A stretch of DNA of 46,045 bases from Verrucomicrobiota bacterium (GTDB lineage Bacteria > Verrucomicrobiota > Verrucomicrobiia > Limisphaerales > UBA9464). The notes under the pieces are model-generated. The model saw only the letters and a program-made list of their open reading frames with translations, ran no database searches and was not told where the DNA came from. The position numbers were made by a program, and so were the translations under genes. Positions 35,765 through 44,460 of this stretch are shown one piece after another; positions within the stretch are counted from its first letter, which is position 1; each line of letters starts with the position of its first letter. The DNA lies in the NCBI GenBank assembly GCA_025360495.1, contig JANYCC010000027.1, forward strand, positions 1-46,045, written 5' to 3'.

Positions 35765-35796
35765 GAGGCTCTGGGGCTCTGGGGCTCTGAGGTTCT
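35765..35796. repeat. Four 8-base tandem repeats
   Basis: GAGGCTCT, GGGGCTCT, GGGGCTCT and GAGGTTCT lie head to tail between two convergent genes, preceded by a diverged GAGGCTCC at about 35749. A short tandem array with no coding content. Confidence 0.9.
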
Positions 35797-35803
35797 GCCT
35801 CCG

Positions 35804-36688
35804 TCAGGCCGCCATGGCCAACCGCTGCTTGAGGCGACTCAGGTTCGCTTCAATGCGCTCAATGTAAAAATTGCGCCCGGCGGTCACGGGTTGGGCCAGG
35901 CACCGGTACATGCCCAAGAAATCATTCTGCACCTTTGGAAGGACGTATTTCTCCCAAAACAAAGGCGTCTTCCGCATCAGATCTTCGACGCTGGTGAAAC
36001 CCACCGCGCCGGGATTGCCATTGAAACGGCCGGATTCCACAAATTCCTCGTAGAGGATCGGCAGCTTGTCGATGTAATCGTCGGCCGCCATCTGTCCCAA
36101 CAGGTCGGCAGTCCCCAAGGCATAACCGCAGACCCGTTCCACCTGGGACTGGAAGGGGATCGCTGCGACATTCGCGCCCATTCCGGTGCAGCGGATCATG
36201 TTCTTGACCGCGAGAACCTCCTCCGGGCCGAACCCGTGGGCCGCGAGCAATCGTTCGGCGAAATCGCAACTGCGGATGACGTGGGTCAGGGTGTACTTGG
36301 CTCCGGTCCCGGACGTGTCATCCCGCCGTTTGAGATAGCCCGTGTCATGGAGCAGAATTGCCAACAGGCACAACTCGAATGTCTTGCGAGTCAAACGTGG
36401 TTCCGACGACGTCTCATGCCACCCCCGAAGAAGGGTCGAAAGACAGAGTGTTCCCTGCAGGGTGTGCTCCAGATCGTGGTACCGCGCATCGATCGGAAGG
36501 AAGTCATCGTCACGTCCGGTGAAACAATCGAGCGCCCAACTGAAAGCATGCGGTACAAACGGACGTTCCCCCTCCGGAAACATCGCCAGATAATCGGCCC
36601 GGACCTGGGCGGCCACCGAGAGGGGGTCATGGGTGTCCGCCCTCAGGTGCATCGGTGGAAAGGCCAGCACGGTCTCACGCGCTTTCAT
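35804..36688 (-). CDS. HD-domain phosphohydrolase-like protein
   Basis: A 294-residue soluble protein with HD-superfamily features: H71 and H75 in ARYHDLEHTLQG, the HD pair at 114-115 in LLAILLHDTGYLKRRDD, and a later His in THVIRSCDFAERLL. A second helical half contains VCGYALGTADLLGQMAADDY, the typical downstream aspartate region. The start is the ATG at 36688 (MKARETVLAF); the upstream extension to 36763 overlaps the next gene region. Family members are metal-dependent phosphohydrolases, often nucleotide or cyclic-nucleotide related. The substrate is unknown. Confidence 0.75.
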   Translation of the reverse strand: MKARETVLAFPPMHLRADTHDPLSVAAQVRADYLAMFPEGERPFVPHAFSWALDCFTGRDDDFLPIDARYHDLEHTLQGTLCLSTLLRGWHETSSEPRLTRKTFELCLLAILLHDTGYLKRRDDTSGTGAKYTLTHVIRSCDFAERLLAAHGFGPEEVLAVKNMIRCTGMGANVAAIPFQSQVERVCGYALGTADLLGQMAADDYIDKLPILYEEFVESGRFNGNPGAVGFTSVEDLMRKTPLFWEKYVLPKVQNDFLGMYRCLAQPVTAGRNFYIERIEANLSRLKQRLAMAA

Positions 36689-36749
36689 ACTCGTGGGGGC
36701 GCGACGCAATTTTTGGGCCGCGCATTTGTGCGATAAATTAGGTCCCGGT

Positions 36750-39305
36750 TCACAAACCTTCAATTCGATTCATAAGTTCCTGTGCCACAGGTTTGTCCGG
36801 TCGGATCAGCGCCAACCTCCTCAATCGCTCCCGCGCCGCCGCGGGTCGCGTTCGCAACTCCGCCATGGCTTCACTGAGCAGGTGGCTGTACGCCGATGGG
36901 AAATCACTGCTTGCTGCCGCGCTGGCCCACAACCACTGGTCCGACTCCTCCCGTCGACCCCGAACCGCCGCCGCCAACCCCCGGAGATAGTCATTTCGCG
37001 CCTGCCGGAATCCGCCCCATCGCACTGGATCGACTTCGAGCCAATCCCGCGGCGGTTGGGCTCCCACCCGGGGAAGCAAGTTCAGCAGTTCATCGAGATA
37101 TTCCTGACGGGCCCGGTCAGCCCGTCGCGCCGCTGTCCATCCCGCCACCGGATGCTCATCGGTGTTCATGGGACTAATGTCGGTGGCTGTTGCCGGCAGG
37201 AGGTCCGACGCCATCCCCAGCCAGCAGCCCCAAAACTGCCAATCATCGGACAGGCCGCAAATCCGGAGTCGTTCGCGCAATCCGGGGGGTGTGTCTTGCA
37301 CCGGATGCAATCGGCGGGCAAGGGGAACGCCATCCTTCCATCCGACCAACCCCACCACCGGCGTATCGACCGTCGTCCAGCGAAGCAACCATGCCTCCGA
37401 TCCCGGAAATTCGGCCGACCACGCCCGGATGATGGCGGCGCGAGCGGTGGCATCGAGTTGAAACCAAGGGAGCCATTGGCACGCGAGTCCCCCGGGGTTC
37501 AGGCCCGAGCGAATCGCGGCGAAGTGTTCCCGGGTGTAAAGCCATCCGGCCCCATCCCGATCCGGGTGGAACAGGTCGGCGATGATCACATCATAGCGGT
37601 TGGTCAGGGAACGCACGAAGCACCGGGCATCCCCCGTCACCACTTCCAAGCCCGGGCGAAGTCGGTTATAAGGGCTGAATTGGGGCAGGGCCGCGACGAC
37701 TTCGGGGACCAGTTCCACGCCCTCCGCGACCAGGTCGGGGTGATCTCCGGCGGCGGCGAAGGACAAACCAGTGCCGAGCCCAAGGAACAACGCGCGCCGT
37801 GGCTGCGGGTGCATCAGCAGGGGCAGGTGCGCGTGGCGTGCGGCCGCATTGGTGGCGGCAGTCCCCCCCATCGCAAACCGGTTGTCCACGGTCAGGCTGC
37901 GGTTGCCATCCGGATACTCCCAGACGGTGACGGTGTCGGCCGCTCCTTCGCGGTTCCAGACCACCCGCGCCCCGGGTGGACCGTGGACCAACGACAGCTC
38001 CCGCGGAATGACGAGTACCGCGACGAGGGCGACACCCAATCCCATCCATACCGTTGCCTGTCCGGAACGGCCGATCCGGCGGTCGTGCCAGCATCCCAAT
38101 GCGAGGTAACCGGCAATCAACGTCAGCCACGTGAAGCGACTCCCGAGCCACGGGAACAGGATCGCCCCGAACGCGGCGGGCGCGACGGCCCCGGCCAGCG
38201 TGTTGGCGGCAAGGGCGTGTCCCGCTCCGAAACCGTCCGCCACGGCACGGTCGAGCAATTCACTGAACCAGGCGCCCAACAAGAGGGTCACCGGGAACAT
38301 CACGGACGCGGTCGCGAACACCTCGGCGAGAGTCGTGGCTGCGAATCCAGAGCCCCAGCTTGCCCGGGCCGTTTCCAATCCGAGGGGCAACCGGGCGAGT
38401 CCCCACCCGGCCGCCACCAACGCCCCCGCGAGCGCCCAAGGAAGCCATTGCCACGGGGCGGTTCGACAGCGACTCCAAAGCGCGGCGCCCGTGGCGGTCC
38501 CGGCCAACCACAAGCCGAGGATCACCGCGTAACTGTAGACCGTTCCGCCAAGGACCATGCTCAGCAGTCGGACCTCCACCACTTCAAATCCCATCCCGAG
38601 CAGTCCGGAGAAGGCGAGGAGCCACAGGGCTGGGGTGCGGCGGGTTCGCCGGGGAGTGGTGAGGGAAACGGGGGGTGAACCCGGAATTCTCACGGTGCAG
38701 AGGAAGGCCATTCCCGCGAGTCCATGCAGTGCGGCGGCGAGCACAGTGGTCGTAGGAAATCCCCAAGCCGGCTGCCACCAACACAACGCGAGGATCACCC
38801 CGACCAAGGCGCCCGCAGTGTTCACCGCGTAATAACGGGCCAAGGGTCGCACGGATCCCTGCATCTGCAACAGGTGACCGGTGATGGGGAACATGGCCCC
38901 GATTCCGAGGGTGGCCGGAAGCAGGGCCAGGGTGGGGGCGAGGAACGCGGGCAACCATTGCCCGGTCGCGCCCGGATGAGGTCCCCTCCAACCCGGGATG
39001 CAGTCGTTGAACCAGCTGATCAGGGGCACTGTGAACAACGCCCAACCTGCGATCCCCAGTTCAATCCCAGCTGCCAATCGGCCGGGTCGGCGAGCCCTGC
39101 GCACGGCACCCTCACCCCACCAACCGCCGAGTCCCAAGCCGAGAAAGAAAACGGTCACCACCCCGAGCAGGGCAGGAAGCTCGTGGCCCAGGCTGATCGC
39201 GAGGCGACGCGTCCAGGTGACTTGGAGTCCCAAGGCCCCCGCCCCCGACAACAGCGCCGCCAACAGGATGACCGGCGTGATTCGCAATCCGGAGAGCCTG
39301 CCCAT
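36750..39305 (-). CDS. Fused membrane / spermidine-synthase-like protein
   Basis: An 851-residue protein. The N-terminal half (about 1-430) has about 10-12 membrane helices, beginning ITPVILLAALLSGAGALGL and including FFLGLGLGGWWGEG. The C-terminal half has a spermidine-synthase-type SAM fold: FLGLGTGLSFAAAG, VELVPEVVAALP, a TGDAR acidic motif and YDVIIADLFHPDRDG, which carries the aspartate expected at the catalytic position. A tail of about 130 residues is helical. Such MFS-like/spermidine synthase fusions are common but uncharacterised. Start ATG 39305; a GTG at 39338 would add 11 residues. Polyamine chemistry is inferred. Confidence 0.8.
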   Translation of the reverse strand: MGRLSGLRITPVILLAALLSGAGALGLQVTWTRRLAISLGHELPALLGVVTVFFLGLGLGGWWGEGAVRRARRPGRLAAGIELGIAGWALFTVPLISWFNDCIPGWRGPHPGATGQWLPAFLAPTLALLPATLGIGAMFPITGHLLQMQGSVRPLARYYAVNTAGALVGVILALCWWQPAWGFPTTTVLAAALHGLAGMAFLCTVRIPGSPPVSLTTPRRTRRTPALWLLAFSGLLGMGFEVVEVRLLSMVLGGTVYSYAVILGLWLAGTATGAALWSRCRTAPWQWLPWALAGALVAAGWGLARLPLGLETARASWGSGFAATTLAEVFATASVMFPVTLLLGAWFSELLDRAVADGFGAGHALAANTLAGAVAPAAFGAILFPWLGSRFTWLTLIAGYLALGCWHDRRIGRSGQATVWMGLGVALVAVLVIPRELSLVHGPPGARVVWNREGAADTVTVWEYPDGNRSLTVDNRFAMGGTAATNAAARHAHLPLLMHPQPRRALFLGLGTGLSFAAAGDHPDLVAEGVELVPEVVAALPQFSPYNRLRPGLEVVTGDARCFVRSLTNRYDVIIADLFHPDRDGAGWLYTREHFAAIRSGLNPGGLACQWLPWFQLDATARAAIIRAWSAEFPGSEAWLLRWTTVDTPVVGLVGWKDGVPLARRLHPVQDTPPGLRERLRICGLSDDWQFWGCWLGMASDLLPATATDISPMNTDEHPVAGWTAARRADRARQEYLDELLNLLPRVGAQPPRDWLEVDPVRWGGFRQARNDYLRGLAAAVRGRREESDQWLWASAAASSDFPSAYSHLLSEAMAELRTRPAAARERLRRLALIRPDKPVAQELMNRIEGL

Positions 39306-39384
39306 CGACCGGACGCGGAGGAAGTGCGGAAGCGGCACCCGATTTCCTCACGACGCACCCCGGATTTCATCGTAACATCGGCAC

Positions 39385-40257
39385 ATGGGTGAGACGCCGG
39401 TACAAAGCCATTGGCGCAGCGTGCAGGACCATTCGCGGTCCTTCTGGGATTTCACGTACGTCTACCCGGTCATTTCGCGTCGGTCCCGCGGGTTGTCCAT
39501 CGGTATGAACCTCAACCCGGACAAGGTCTGCAATTTCGACTGCGTCTACTGTGAGGTCGACCGTGCCATTCCCCCGAAAACGCTCACCTTGGACCTGCTC
39601 AAGCTGCGGGCGGAACTGGTGGAAATGATCCGTTTCGCCCAGTCGGGCCGGTTGGCGGAGGATCCCAAGTTTGCGGAGGCGGGAGCCTTGACGCAGGTGA
39701 TCCGTGATCTCGCTTTCAGTGGCGATGGTGAGCCGACGATGGTGCCGAACTTTGACGAATGCGTGCAGGTGGCAGTCGAGATCAAGCGCCTCTTCAAATT
39801 GCCGGAAACCAAGATCGTGCTGATCACCGATGCGGCCGGTTTGGACAAGGCCTCGGTGCGGCGCGGACTGGAACTGATGGATGCCCATCAGGGGGAGGTC
39901 TGGGGCAAACTCGACGCCGGGACGGAGGACTACTATCGCACCGTCAATCGATCGACCGTCCGTTTCGAGCGGATCCTCGCCAATCTCGCCGCCACGGCGA
40001 AGGCGCGTCCGATCGTCATCCAAAGTCTTTTCTTCCGGATTCATGGCCAGCCGATGCCGGCCGCTGAACTCTCGGCTTACTGCGGGAGATTGCGGGACAT
40101 CGTTGGCGCCGGCGGGCGGATCATGGAGGTGCACGCCTACACCATTGCCCGGCCCACGCCCGAACCTTGGGCGACGAAGCTCTCGCCGGAGGAATTGGAG
40201 GCGACGGCGGCGGGGATTCGCGCGCAAACCGGCCTGCCGGTGCAGGTGTTCGCATGA
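39385..40257 (+). CDS. Radical SAM protein
   Basis: A 290-residue radical SAM enzyme. The cluster-binding motif is CNFDCVYC at about residues 52-59, with GMNLNPDKV before it, followed by the SAM-binding GDGEPTM glycine motif and the strand motif IVLITDAAGL. It resembles the Fe-S oxidoreductase group COG0731. No SPASM domain or extra cluster motif is seen. It overlaps the decarboxylase gene by four bases (ATGA) and is divergent from the spermidine-synthase-like gene. The reaction is unknown. Confidence 0.85.
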   Translation: MGETPVQSHWRSVQDHSRSFWDFTYVYPVISRRSRGLSIGMNLNPDKVCNFDCVYCEVDRAIPPKTLTLDLLKLRAELVEMIRFAQSGRLAEDPKFAEAGALTQVIRDLAFSGDGEPTMVPNFDECVQVAVEIKRLFKLPETKIVLITDAAGLDKASVRRGLELMDAHQGEVWGKLDAGTEDYYRTVNRSTVRFERILANLAATAKARPIVIQSLFFRIHGQPMPAAELSAYCGRLRDIVGAGGRIMEVHAYTIARPTPEPWATKLSPEELEATAAGIRAQTGLPVQVFA

Positions 40258-41516
40258 ACAGCGGGTTCGGCCACCCGCCCGGGTTGGTGGCGTGGTGGCG
40301 GCGTCTGGCGTCCCGGGCGCTCGCGGCGGGTGCGCGCACGCCGTTCTACCTGTTCTCGGCGGAACCCTTCACTGGGCGCATCGCGGAATTGGAATCCCTC
40401 GATCTTGGGAGACCGGCCACCCTCTGGCTTTCGTGCAAGACGCAGCCTCTGGCGCCCCTGCTTCGGTGGTGGGCGGCGCAAGGACGGCCGATCGAGGTGG
40501 TGAGTGAGTTTGAGTTTCGCGGAGCAATCGCCGAGGGCTTTCCCCCGGAGAGGATCTTGGTGAACGGACCGGCCAAACACCGATGGTTGCCGGGTGTCTC
40601 CGTGCGCGGGATCCGGGTGAATTTTGATTCGCCGGCCGAGCTGGCCGCCCTGCTACCGCTGGCCCGGCGTCACCACTGGCGGACCGGCCTTCGTCTTCGG
40701 ACTGCAGGAGAGACCGATCCAGAGTTTCCGGATTCCCCCACCCAGTTTGGATTTGAACGGGATGAGGTGTCCGCCGCGCTTCGACGCCTCGGCAAGGCCG
40801 GACTCAAGCCGGAGACCTTGCATTTTCACCTGCGCACCAACGTGCCGGACCCGGGATTCTTCGATCGTGCCCTGAGTGAGGTGGCGGAGCTCTGCGGACA
40901 AATTGGTTGGCGACCGCAAAACCTGGACACGGGGGGCGGGCTCCCTCCGCGGTACACGCTGGACCGGCAGGGCGACCGCATGGACGGGGGTTACCCGGGC
41001 GGGCTCGACACCTATGCTGCAACATTACGTCAGGCCGCCGCCTGGTTTCCCGGATTGAGAGAGTGGTGGCTGGAACACGGTCGGTTCGTCAGCGCGGGCT
41101 CCGGTGTGTTGGTGGTGACGGTGCTGGACGCGCGAAGTCGATCGGGAATCCGGCAACTCCTGTGCGACGGCGGAAGGACGCTCAACGCCCTCATTTCGAT
41201 CTGGGAACAGCATGCCTTGGTTCCACTTCCAACCCGGCGTGGCAAAGGCGTGACGACGGTTGTCCACGGGCCGACCTGCATGGCTTTTGATCAACTTTCC
41301 CGGCGGCCGCTCCCCAGTTCGGTGCGACCTGGCGATCAGCTTCTTTGGATGGATGCCGGGGCTTATCACCTATCTTGGGAGACGCGGTTTTCCCACGGGC
41401 TCGCCGAGGTGTGGTGGCACGATGGACGAGGCCTTGAACGCACCCGGACGGCGGAAGGGTTCGCCGATTATTGGACTCGTAGCGGTGGCACTCCCCGGCC
41501 CGCGGTCCTCCCGTGA
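40254..41516 (+). CDS. Fold-III PLP-dependent decarboxylase-like protein
   Basis: A 420-residue protein of the ornithine/diaminopimelate decarboxylase family. The N-terminal barrel has the PLP-lysine motif LWLSCKTQPLAPLL, VVSEFEFRGAIAEGFPPERI, LHFHLRTN and NLDTGGGLPP. The C-terminal part has WLEHGRFVSAGSG, LLCDGG, GPTCMAFDQLS (catalytic-type Cys and Asp) and DAGAYHLSW. Its ATG overlaps the stop of the radical SAM gene, so the frame's earlier start at 40167 is rejected. The active-site pieces look complete, but substrate specificity cannot be read. The coupling to a radical SAM enzyme is unusual for lysine biosynthesis. Confidence 0.82.
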   Translation: MNSGFGHPPGLVAWWRRLASRALAAGARTPFYLFSAEPFTGRIAELESLDLGRPATLWLSCKTQPLAPLLRWWAAQGRPIEVVSEFEFRGAIAEGFPPERILVNGPAKHRWLPGVSVRGIRVNFDSPAELAALLPLARRHHWRTGLRLRTAGETDPEFPDSPTQFGFERDEVSAALRRLGKAGLKPETLHFHLRTNVPDPGFFDRALSEVAELCGQIGWRPQNLDTGGGLPPRYTLDRQGDRMDGGYPGGLDTYAATLRQAAAWFPGLREWWLEHGRFVSAGSGVLVVTVLDARSRSGIRQLLCDGGRTLNALISIWEQHALVPLPTRRGKGVTTVVHGPTCMAFDQLSRRPLPSSVRPGDQLLWMDAGAYHLSWETRFSHGLAEVWWHDGRGLERTRTAEGFADYWTRSGGTPRPAVLP

Positions 41517-41576
41517 CCCGGGGTTGGTGGAGCCGGATCGGGCTGCCTGATCCGAAAGTGGCAAGTGCGCACGCGG

Positions 41577-42287
41577 CTACTGCTGCCGATTCAAGCGACG
41601 AGCCAAACCCAAGAGCACCGCCGCGCCCGCCAGCAGGGAAAAAGTGGAACCCGAATCCGGAATCGGGTTCCCCGGAGGAGTGATCGGCTTGTCAAAAACA
41701 CTGTGGTTGTCCGATTCAAATCCACTGGCAGTCACGTTCCCAAACACCACCCGGTCAATCTGGGAGCCCGCCGTGGTCGTGAAATCCAAGTAGGCGTAGT
41801 ATTCGCCCTTGTTCTCCCCGGTGACCGGGTTTCCCAGATAGGCCGACGACAGGAACGGAATGATGTCGCCGATGACATAGGAGCCCAAGAGCGCATTCGA
41901 AGGGTCATAGAAGTCCAGCTTGTTGGAGGCGTCGCCGGCACTCCACCACAGTCCGAAATAGGTCTTCGGGGCGGCAAACTGAAGTGTTTGGGAGACCGTG
42001 GTGCCCAATCCCACAACGTCGTACTGACCCGTCCCCCCGGCCCCGCCATATTGGTTGTGCGGGATGACCTGGCCTCCGCTGTACGTGCCGCCAATCGTCG
42101 GGGAAACGTAGGTCCCGATCACACCGAGGGGGACGGCATCAAATGTTTCCGTGGATGCCCCGGCAACCGTCGTCGCTTGAACCCCGGGGTTTTCAATCGT
42201 GAAAACGAGCCCGGCGCGAGCGGGTGCCAGACCCAACAGGCCTCCCGTTGCTGACAAGATCAGCAATCCTCTAAAAGGGTTCTTCAT
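41577..42287 (-). CDS. VPDSG-CTERM sorted exported protein
   Basis: A 236-residue protein with a signal peptide (MKNPFRGLLILSATGGLLGL, then APARAG) and a C-terminal sorting signal: IPDSGSTFSLL, a hydrophobic helix and a basic end RRLNRQQ. This is the verrucomicrobial relative of PEP-CTERM, processed by exosortase-type enzymes. No exosortase gene is in the window. The middle is beta-rich (FDAVPLGVIGTY, YFGLWWSAGDASNKLDFYD), like other secreted PEP-CTERM proteins. The start at 42287 is chosen for the signal peptide; upstream codons to 42449 are AT-rich and look like promoter DNA. Confidence 0.88.
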   Translation of the reverse strand: MKNPFRGLLILSATGGLLGLAPARAGLVFTIENPGVQATTVAGASTETFDAVPLGVIGTYVSPTIGGTYSGGQVIPHNQYGGAGGTGQYDVVGLGTTVSQTLQFAAPKTYFGLWWSAGDASNKLDFYDPSNALLGSYVIGDIIPFLSSAYLGNPVTGENKGEYYAYLDFTTTAGSQIDRVVFGNVTASGFESDNHSVFDKPITPPGNPIPDSGSTFSLLAGAAVLLGLARRLNRQQ

Positions 42288-42811
42288 GAGATGGAGCGTG
42301 ATGCTTTTGTGGTGCATGGATTGGTTATTGGCACAGAAAGCAACTGTCGTTCCATCCGACGCATGTATGATGTAACTAATTGATGTGTAAACTGATATGA
42401 ATTCAGTGGCAATGCGATCCGAAACACAGAGTGTTAACGAACCCGACAATTCTTCGGGGTTGATGAGACTTGTCCGGCGTGGAGCCTATATTTAACGTGT
42501 TCCAGCCAAAATGGTTGGGAAGCATGGGTGCGGGGACGAATCTTTTGACACCGGGAAATGCGGTCGGCAGCGCAGGAATCCGAGGCGACCACGCCAAGCC
42601 TTCCCGCCCGGGACGGAGACTTGCAAGCTGAGGGGGCGGGGAAGGTTGGGGGAGAGGACCCAAATCGGAGATTGGGTGGTAAGGGGTTTGTACAATCAGG
42701 CGTCACTTTCGCTTGCAGTCTGGCACGGGTCTGGCTTTTTAACCGGCCGGCGGTCCCCGCGTAACCCGTTGGGGCAGCCAAGTCAAAGTGATCGCCACAC
42801 TCAATAGCTCG
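42288..42811. other. Divergent intergenic region
   Basis: A 524-base region between the VPDSG-CTERM gene and the CBM48 gene. Its left part (42300-42420) is AT-rich compared with the rest of the window and probably holds the promoter of the exported protein. Its right part holds a sigma-54-type promoter. No protein-like frame is seen; the long minus frame across it is Pro/Arg-rich noise. Confidence 0.6.
42721..42735 (+). promoter_or_regulatory. Sigma-54 (-24/-12) promoter
   Basis: TGGCACG, four bases, then TGGC matches the TGGCACG-N4-TTGC consensus with one change, and the GG and GC dinucleotides have the required 10-base spacing. A T-run follows. A start near 42747 would place the CBM48 gene ATG about 65 bases downstream. 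Confidence 0.6.
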
Positions 42812-43126
42812 ATGCACGGATTGCGCCGCCCCCATCCTCCGCACCAACGACTGCAGGCCCGGAAGACGGTTCTGCCGGTCAACTTCATCTGTCTCGCCCC
42901 CCAAGCGGCGACAGTGCATCTCACCGGGGACTTCAACAGTTGGAACCGGACCTCCCACCCGATGAATCGTAGCTTCGACGGTTCCTGGCATCTTTCGGTG
43001 CCCCTCGGACATGGGGGACACCACTATCAGTTCCTGGTCGATGGCCTCCCCGTGAACGATCCACGGGCGCAGGGTCTTGCCCGTAATGCGCAGGGTGAAA
43101 AAGTCTCGATGATCCTGGTCAGTTGA
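42812..43126 (+). CDS. Small CBM48 glycogen-binding-domain protein
   Basis: A 104-residue protein that is almost entirely an AMPK/isoamylase-type carbohydrate-binding domain: NFICLAPQAATVHLTGDFNS, WNRTSHPMNR, DGSWHLSVPLGHGGHHYQFL and VDGLPVNDPRA. The aromatic and GDFNxW residues of the glycogen-binding family are present. No catalytic domain is attached. It may target glycogen or act as a regulatory adaptor. GTG 42788 is an alternative start. Its last 8 bases overlap the end of tadA on the other strand. A sigma-54-type promoter precedes it. Confidence 0.8.
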   Translation: MHGLRRPHPPHQRLQARKTVLPVNFICLAPQAATVHLTGDFNSWNRTSHPMNRSFDGSWHLSVPLGHGGHHYQFLVDGLPVNDPRAQGLARNAQGEKVSMILVS

Positions 43127-43694
43127 CCGGTCTCCCGGGCGGGAAAGGACCGGGATTTCCGGTTCGGTCGGACCCTCGACGGGCGCGCTGTTCAGCGAAG
43201 AAGGTGCGCAACAGGAGGCGTGATTCATCCCCCAGGACACCGGGCGTGATTTCGCACCGGTGGTTCAAGGTGGGGAATTGCAGCACGTTCATGGCTCCCC
43301 CTGCGGCTCCGGCTTTCACGTCGGGTGCTCCGAACACCACCCGCTCGCACCGGACGTGAACCATCGCCCCGGCACACATGGGGCAGGGTTCCTTGGTCAC
43401 AAACAACGTGCAGTCCGTCAGGCGCCAATCCCCGACCTGCTGTTGGGCCTGGGTCAACGCCAACATCTCGGCGTGTGCCGTCGCATCTTTCAACCGTTCC
43501 ACCTGGTTATGTGCCCGTGCGATGATCCGGCCACCCCGCACCACCACGCACCCGACTGGCACCTCGCCGTCCTGATAGGCCCGGACCGCCTGACGCAGGG
43601 CTTCCCCCATGAAGAACGAGTCGGAGCGTAGATCGATCACGGGACCTTCATCCGGGGGCACCGGGGATTCGGACTCGGAGTCGGGTGTTTTCAT
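43119..43694 (-). CDS. tadA: tRNA-specific adenosine deaminase
   Basis: A 191-residue zinc deaminase that converts wobble adenosine 34 to inosine in tRNA-Arg. The motifs are DGEVPVGCVVV, ATAHAEMLAL (zinc His and catalytic Glu at 74-76) and KEPCPMCAGAM (zinc cysteines at 104 and 107). The C-terminal FPTLNHRCEITPGVL and ESRLLLRTFFAEQR fit TadA. An acidic N-terminal extension of about 22 residues precedes the core. Its ATG overlaps the Nudix stop by four bases. Confidence 0.93.
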   Translation of the reverse strand: MKTPDSESESPVPPDEGPVIDLRSDSFFMGEALRQAVRAYQDGEVPVGCVVVRGGRIIARAHNQVERLKDATAHAEMLALTQAQQQVGDWRLTDCTLFVTKEPCPMCAGAMVHVRCERVVFGAPDVKAGAAGGAMNVLQFPTLNHRCEITPGVLGDESRLLLRTFFAEQRARRGSDRTGNPGPFPPGRPVN

Positions 43695-44254
43695 CGGGGT
43701 GCGGGCCGGGATTCCTCGAGCGACCAGTCGAAGTCACCGTCGGCCCGACAATGGCAATGAGCCGCGAAGAACCCGCCCCGGTGCTGCCAGAAAAGAGGCC
43801 AGATCTGGGTGCGGTCGGTTTCGGGCAACGGGAGGTCGTCCAATGCGGCGCGAGGCCAGAACCGGAATCTTCCCTCCCGATGGGGGGGAGGAACGGTGGT
43901 GAACCGGGGGACGACCTCAAAAAGAAACATCAACCAATGGGACTGCCCCAGATAACCGTGCTCGCTCACCAAACCGGTGAGTTTCAGGTCCGGCGCCGTC
44001 AACCGCACCCCGAGTTCCTCGGTGGCCTCCCGGCAGGCGCATGTGTACGGGGATTCGCCGATCTCCTGAAGCAGCTTACCGCCACAGGGGCTCCATAAAC
44101 CGCGGTTGGGTTGCCGGGTGCGCTCCAGCAGCAGGATCTCGTCCTGCCCGCTGAAACAATAGAGCAGGGTGGAGACTTGATACGGCAGCGACATGGGTGC
44201 GAAACGAATCACGCCGGTGCAGTCGGGGTCAAGAGACTCGCGACGCAGGGGCAT
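43691..44254 (-). CDS. Nudix hydrolase
   Basis: A 187-residue Nudix protein. The box reads GGKLLQEIGESPYTCACREATEELGV-like, with the REATEELGV half canonical and two extra residues between the leading Gly and the first Glu. The preceding ILLLERTRQPNRGLWSPCGG is a typical Nudix entry. The C-terminal region has FWPRAALDDLPLPETDR, as in NUDT1/MutT-like 8-oxo-dGTP or (d)NTP diphosphatases. A second start at 44194 (MSLPYQVSTLLYCF) is also plausible. It is translationally coupled to tadA. Confidence 0.85.
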   Translation of the reverse strand: MPLRRESLDPDCTGVIRFAPMSLPYQVSTLLYCFSGQDEILLLERTRQPNRGLWSPCGGKLLQEIGESPYTCACREATEELGVRLTAPDLKLTGLVSEHGYLGQSHWLMFLFEVVPRFTTVPPPHREGRFRFWPRAALDDLPLPETDRTQIWPLFWQHRGGFFAAHCHCRADGDFDWSLEESRPAPR

Positions 44255-44283
44255 GGATCCGGGTCAGGGCGTGAAATTGGGAA

Positions 44284-44313
44284 TTGACCTTGCAGCCGGT
44301 TTCTTGCTAATTA
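44284..44313 (+). promoter_or_regulatory. Sigma-70-like promoter
   Basis: TTGACC at 44284-44289 and TAATTA at 44308-44313 are separated by 18 bases. The -35 is near consensus and the -10 is AT-rich within GC-rich DNA. The start would lie near 44320, just before the 36-codon frame. Confidence 0.5.
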
Positions 44314-44326
44314 TGCGGAGTCCGAG

Positions 44327-44437
44327 ATGCAGAACCGCACCTCCATCATTGTAACCGCCCGCCATCAGTCGATGGCTGGCAACCTCTGTTTCTGGGTCAA
44401 ACCCGGAACAGTGGGCATCGTGGGGGTGACGGTCTAG
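44327..44437 (+). CDS. Possible 36-residue leader or small protein
   Basis: A short frame beginning ATG at 44327 with GGAG six bases upstream and ending TAG at 44437. The product starts MQNRTSIIVTARHQS and ends GTVGIVGVTV. It contains a GCCATC/GATGGC hairpin (44361-44376) in its RNA and is followed after 23 bases by a strong terminator. It may be a leader peptide, a small protein, or coincidental within a small RNA. The predicted transcript start leaves only a few bases before the ATG. Confidence 0.35.
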   Translation: MQNRTSIIVTARHQSMAGNLCFWVKPGTVGIVGVTV

Positions 44438-44460
44438 CAAACGGCGTCATCCAGTTTTTA

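Noticed and set aside
36633-38678. Plus-strand ORF of 681 codons
   Set aside because: Antisense to the spermidine-synthase-like gene; Arg/Pro/Gly-rich and without motifs.
42434-43240. Minus-strand ORF of 268 codons
   Set aside because: Overlaps the CBM48 gene and its promoter region in antisense; no domain-like composition.
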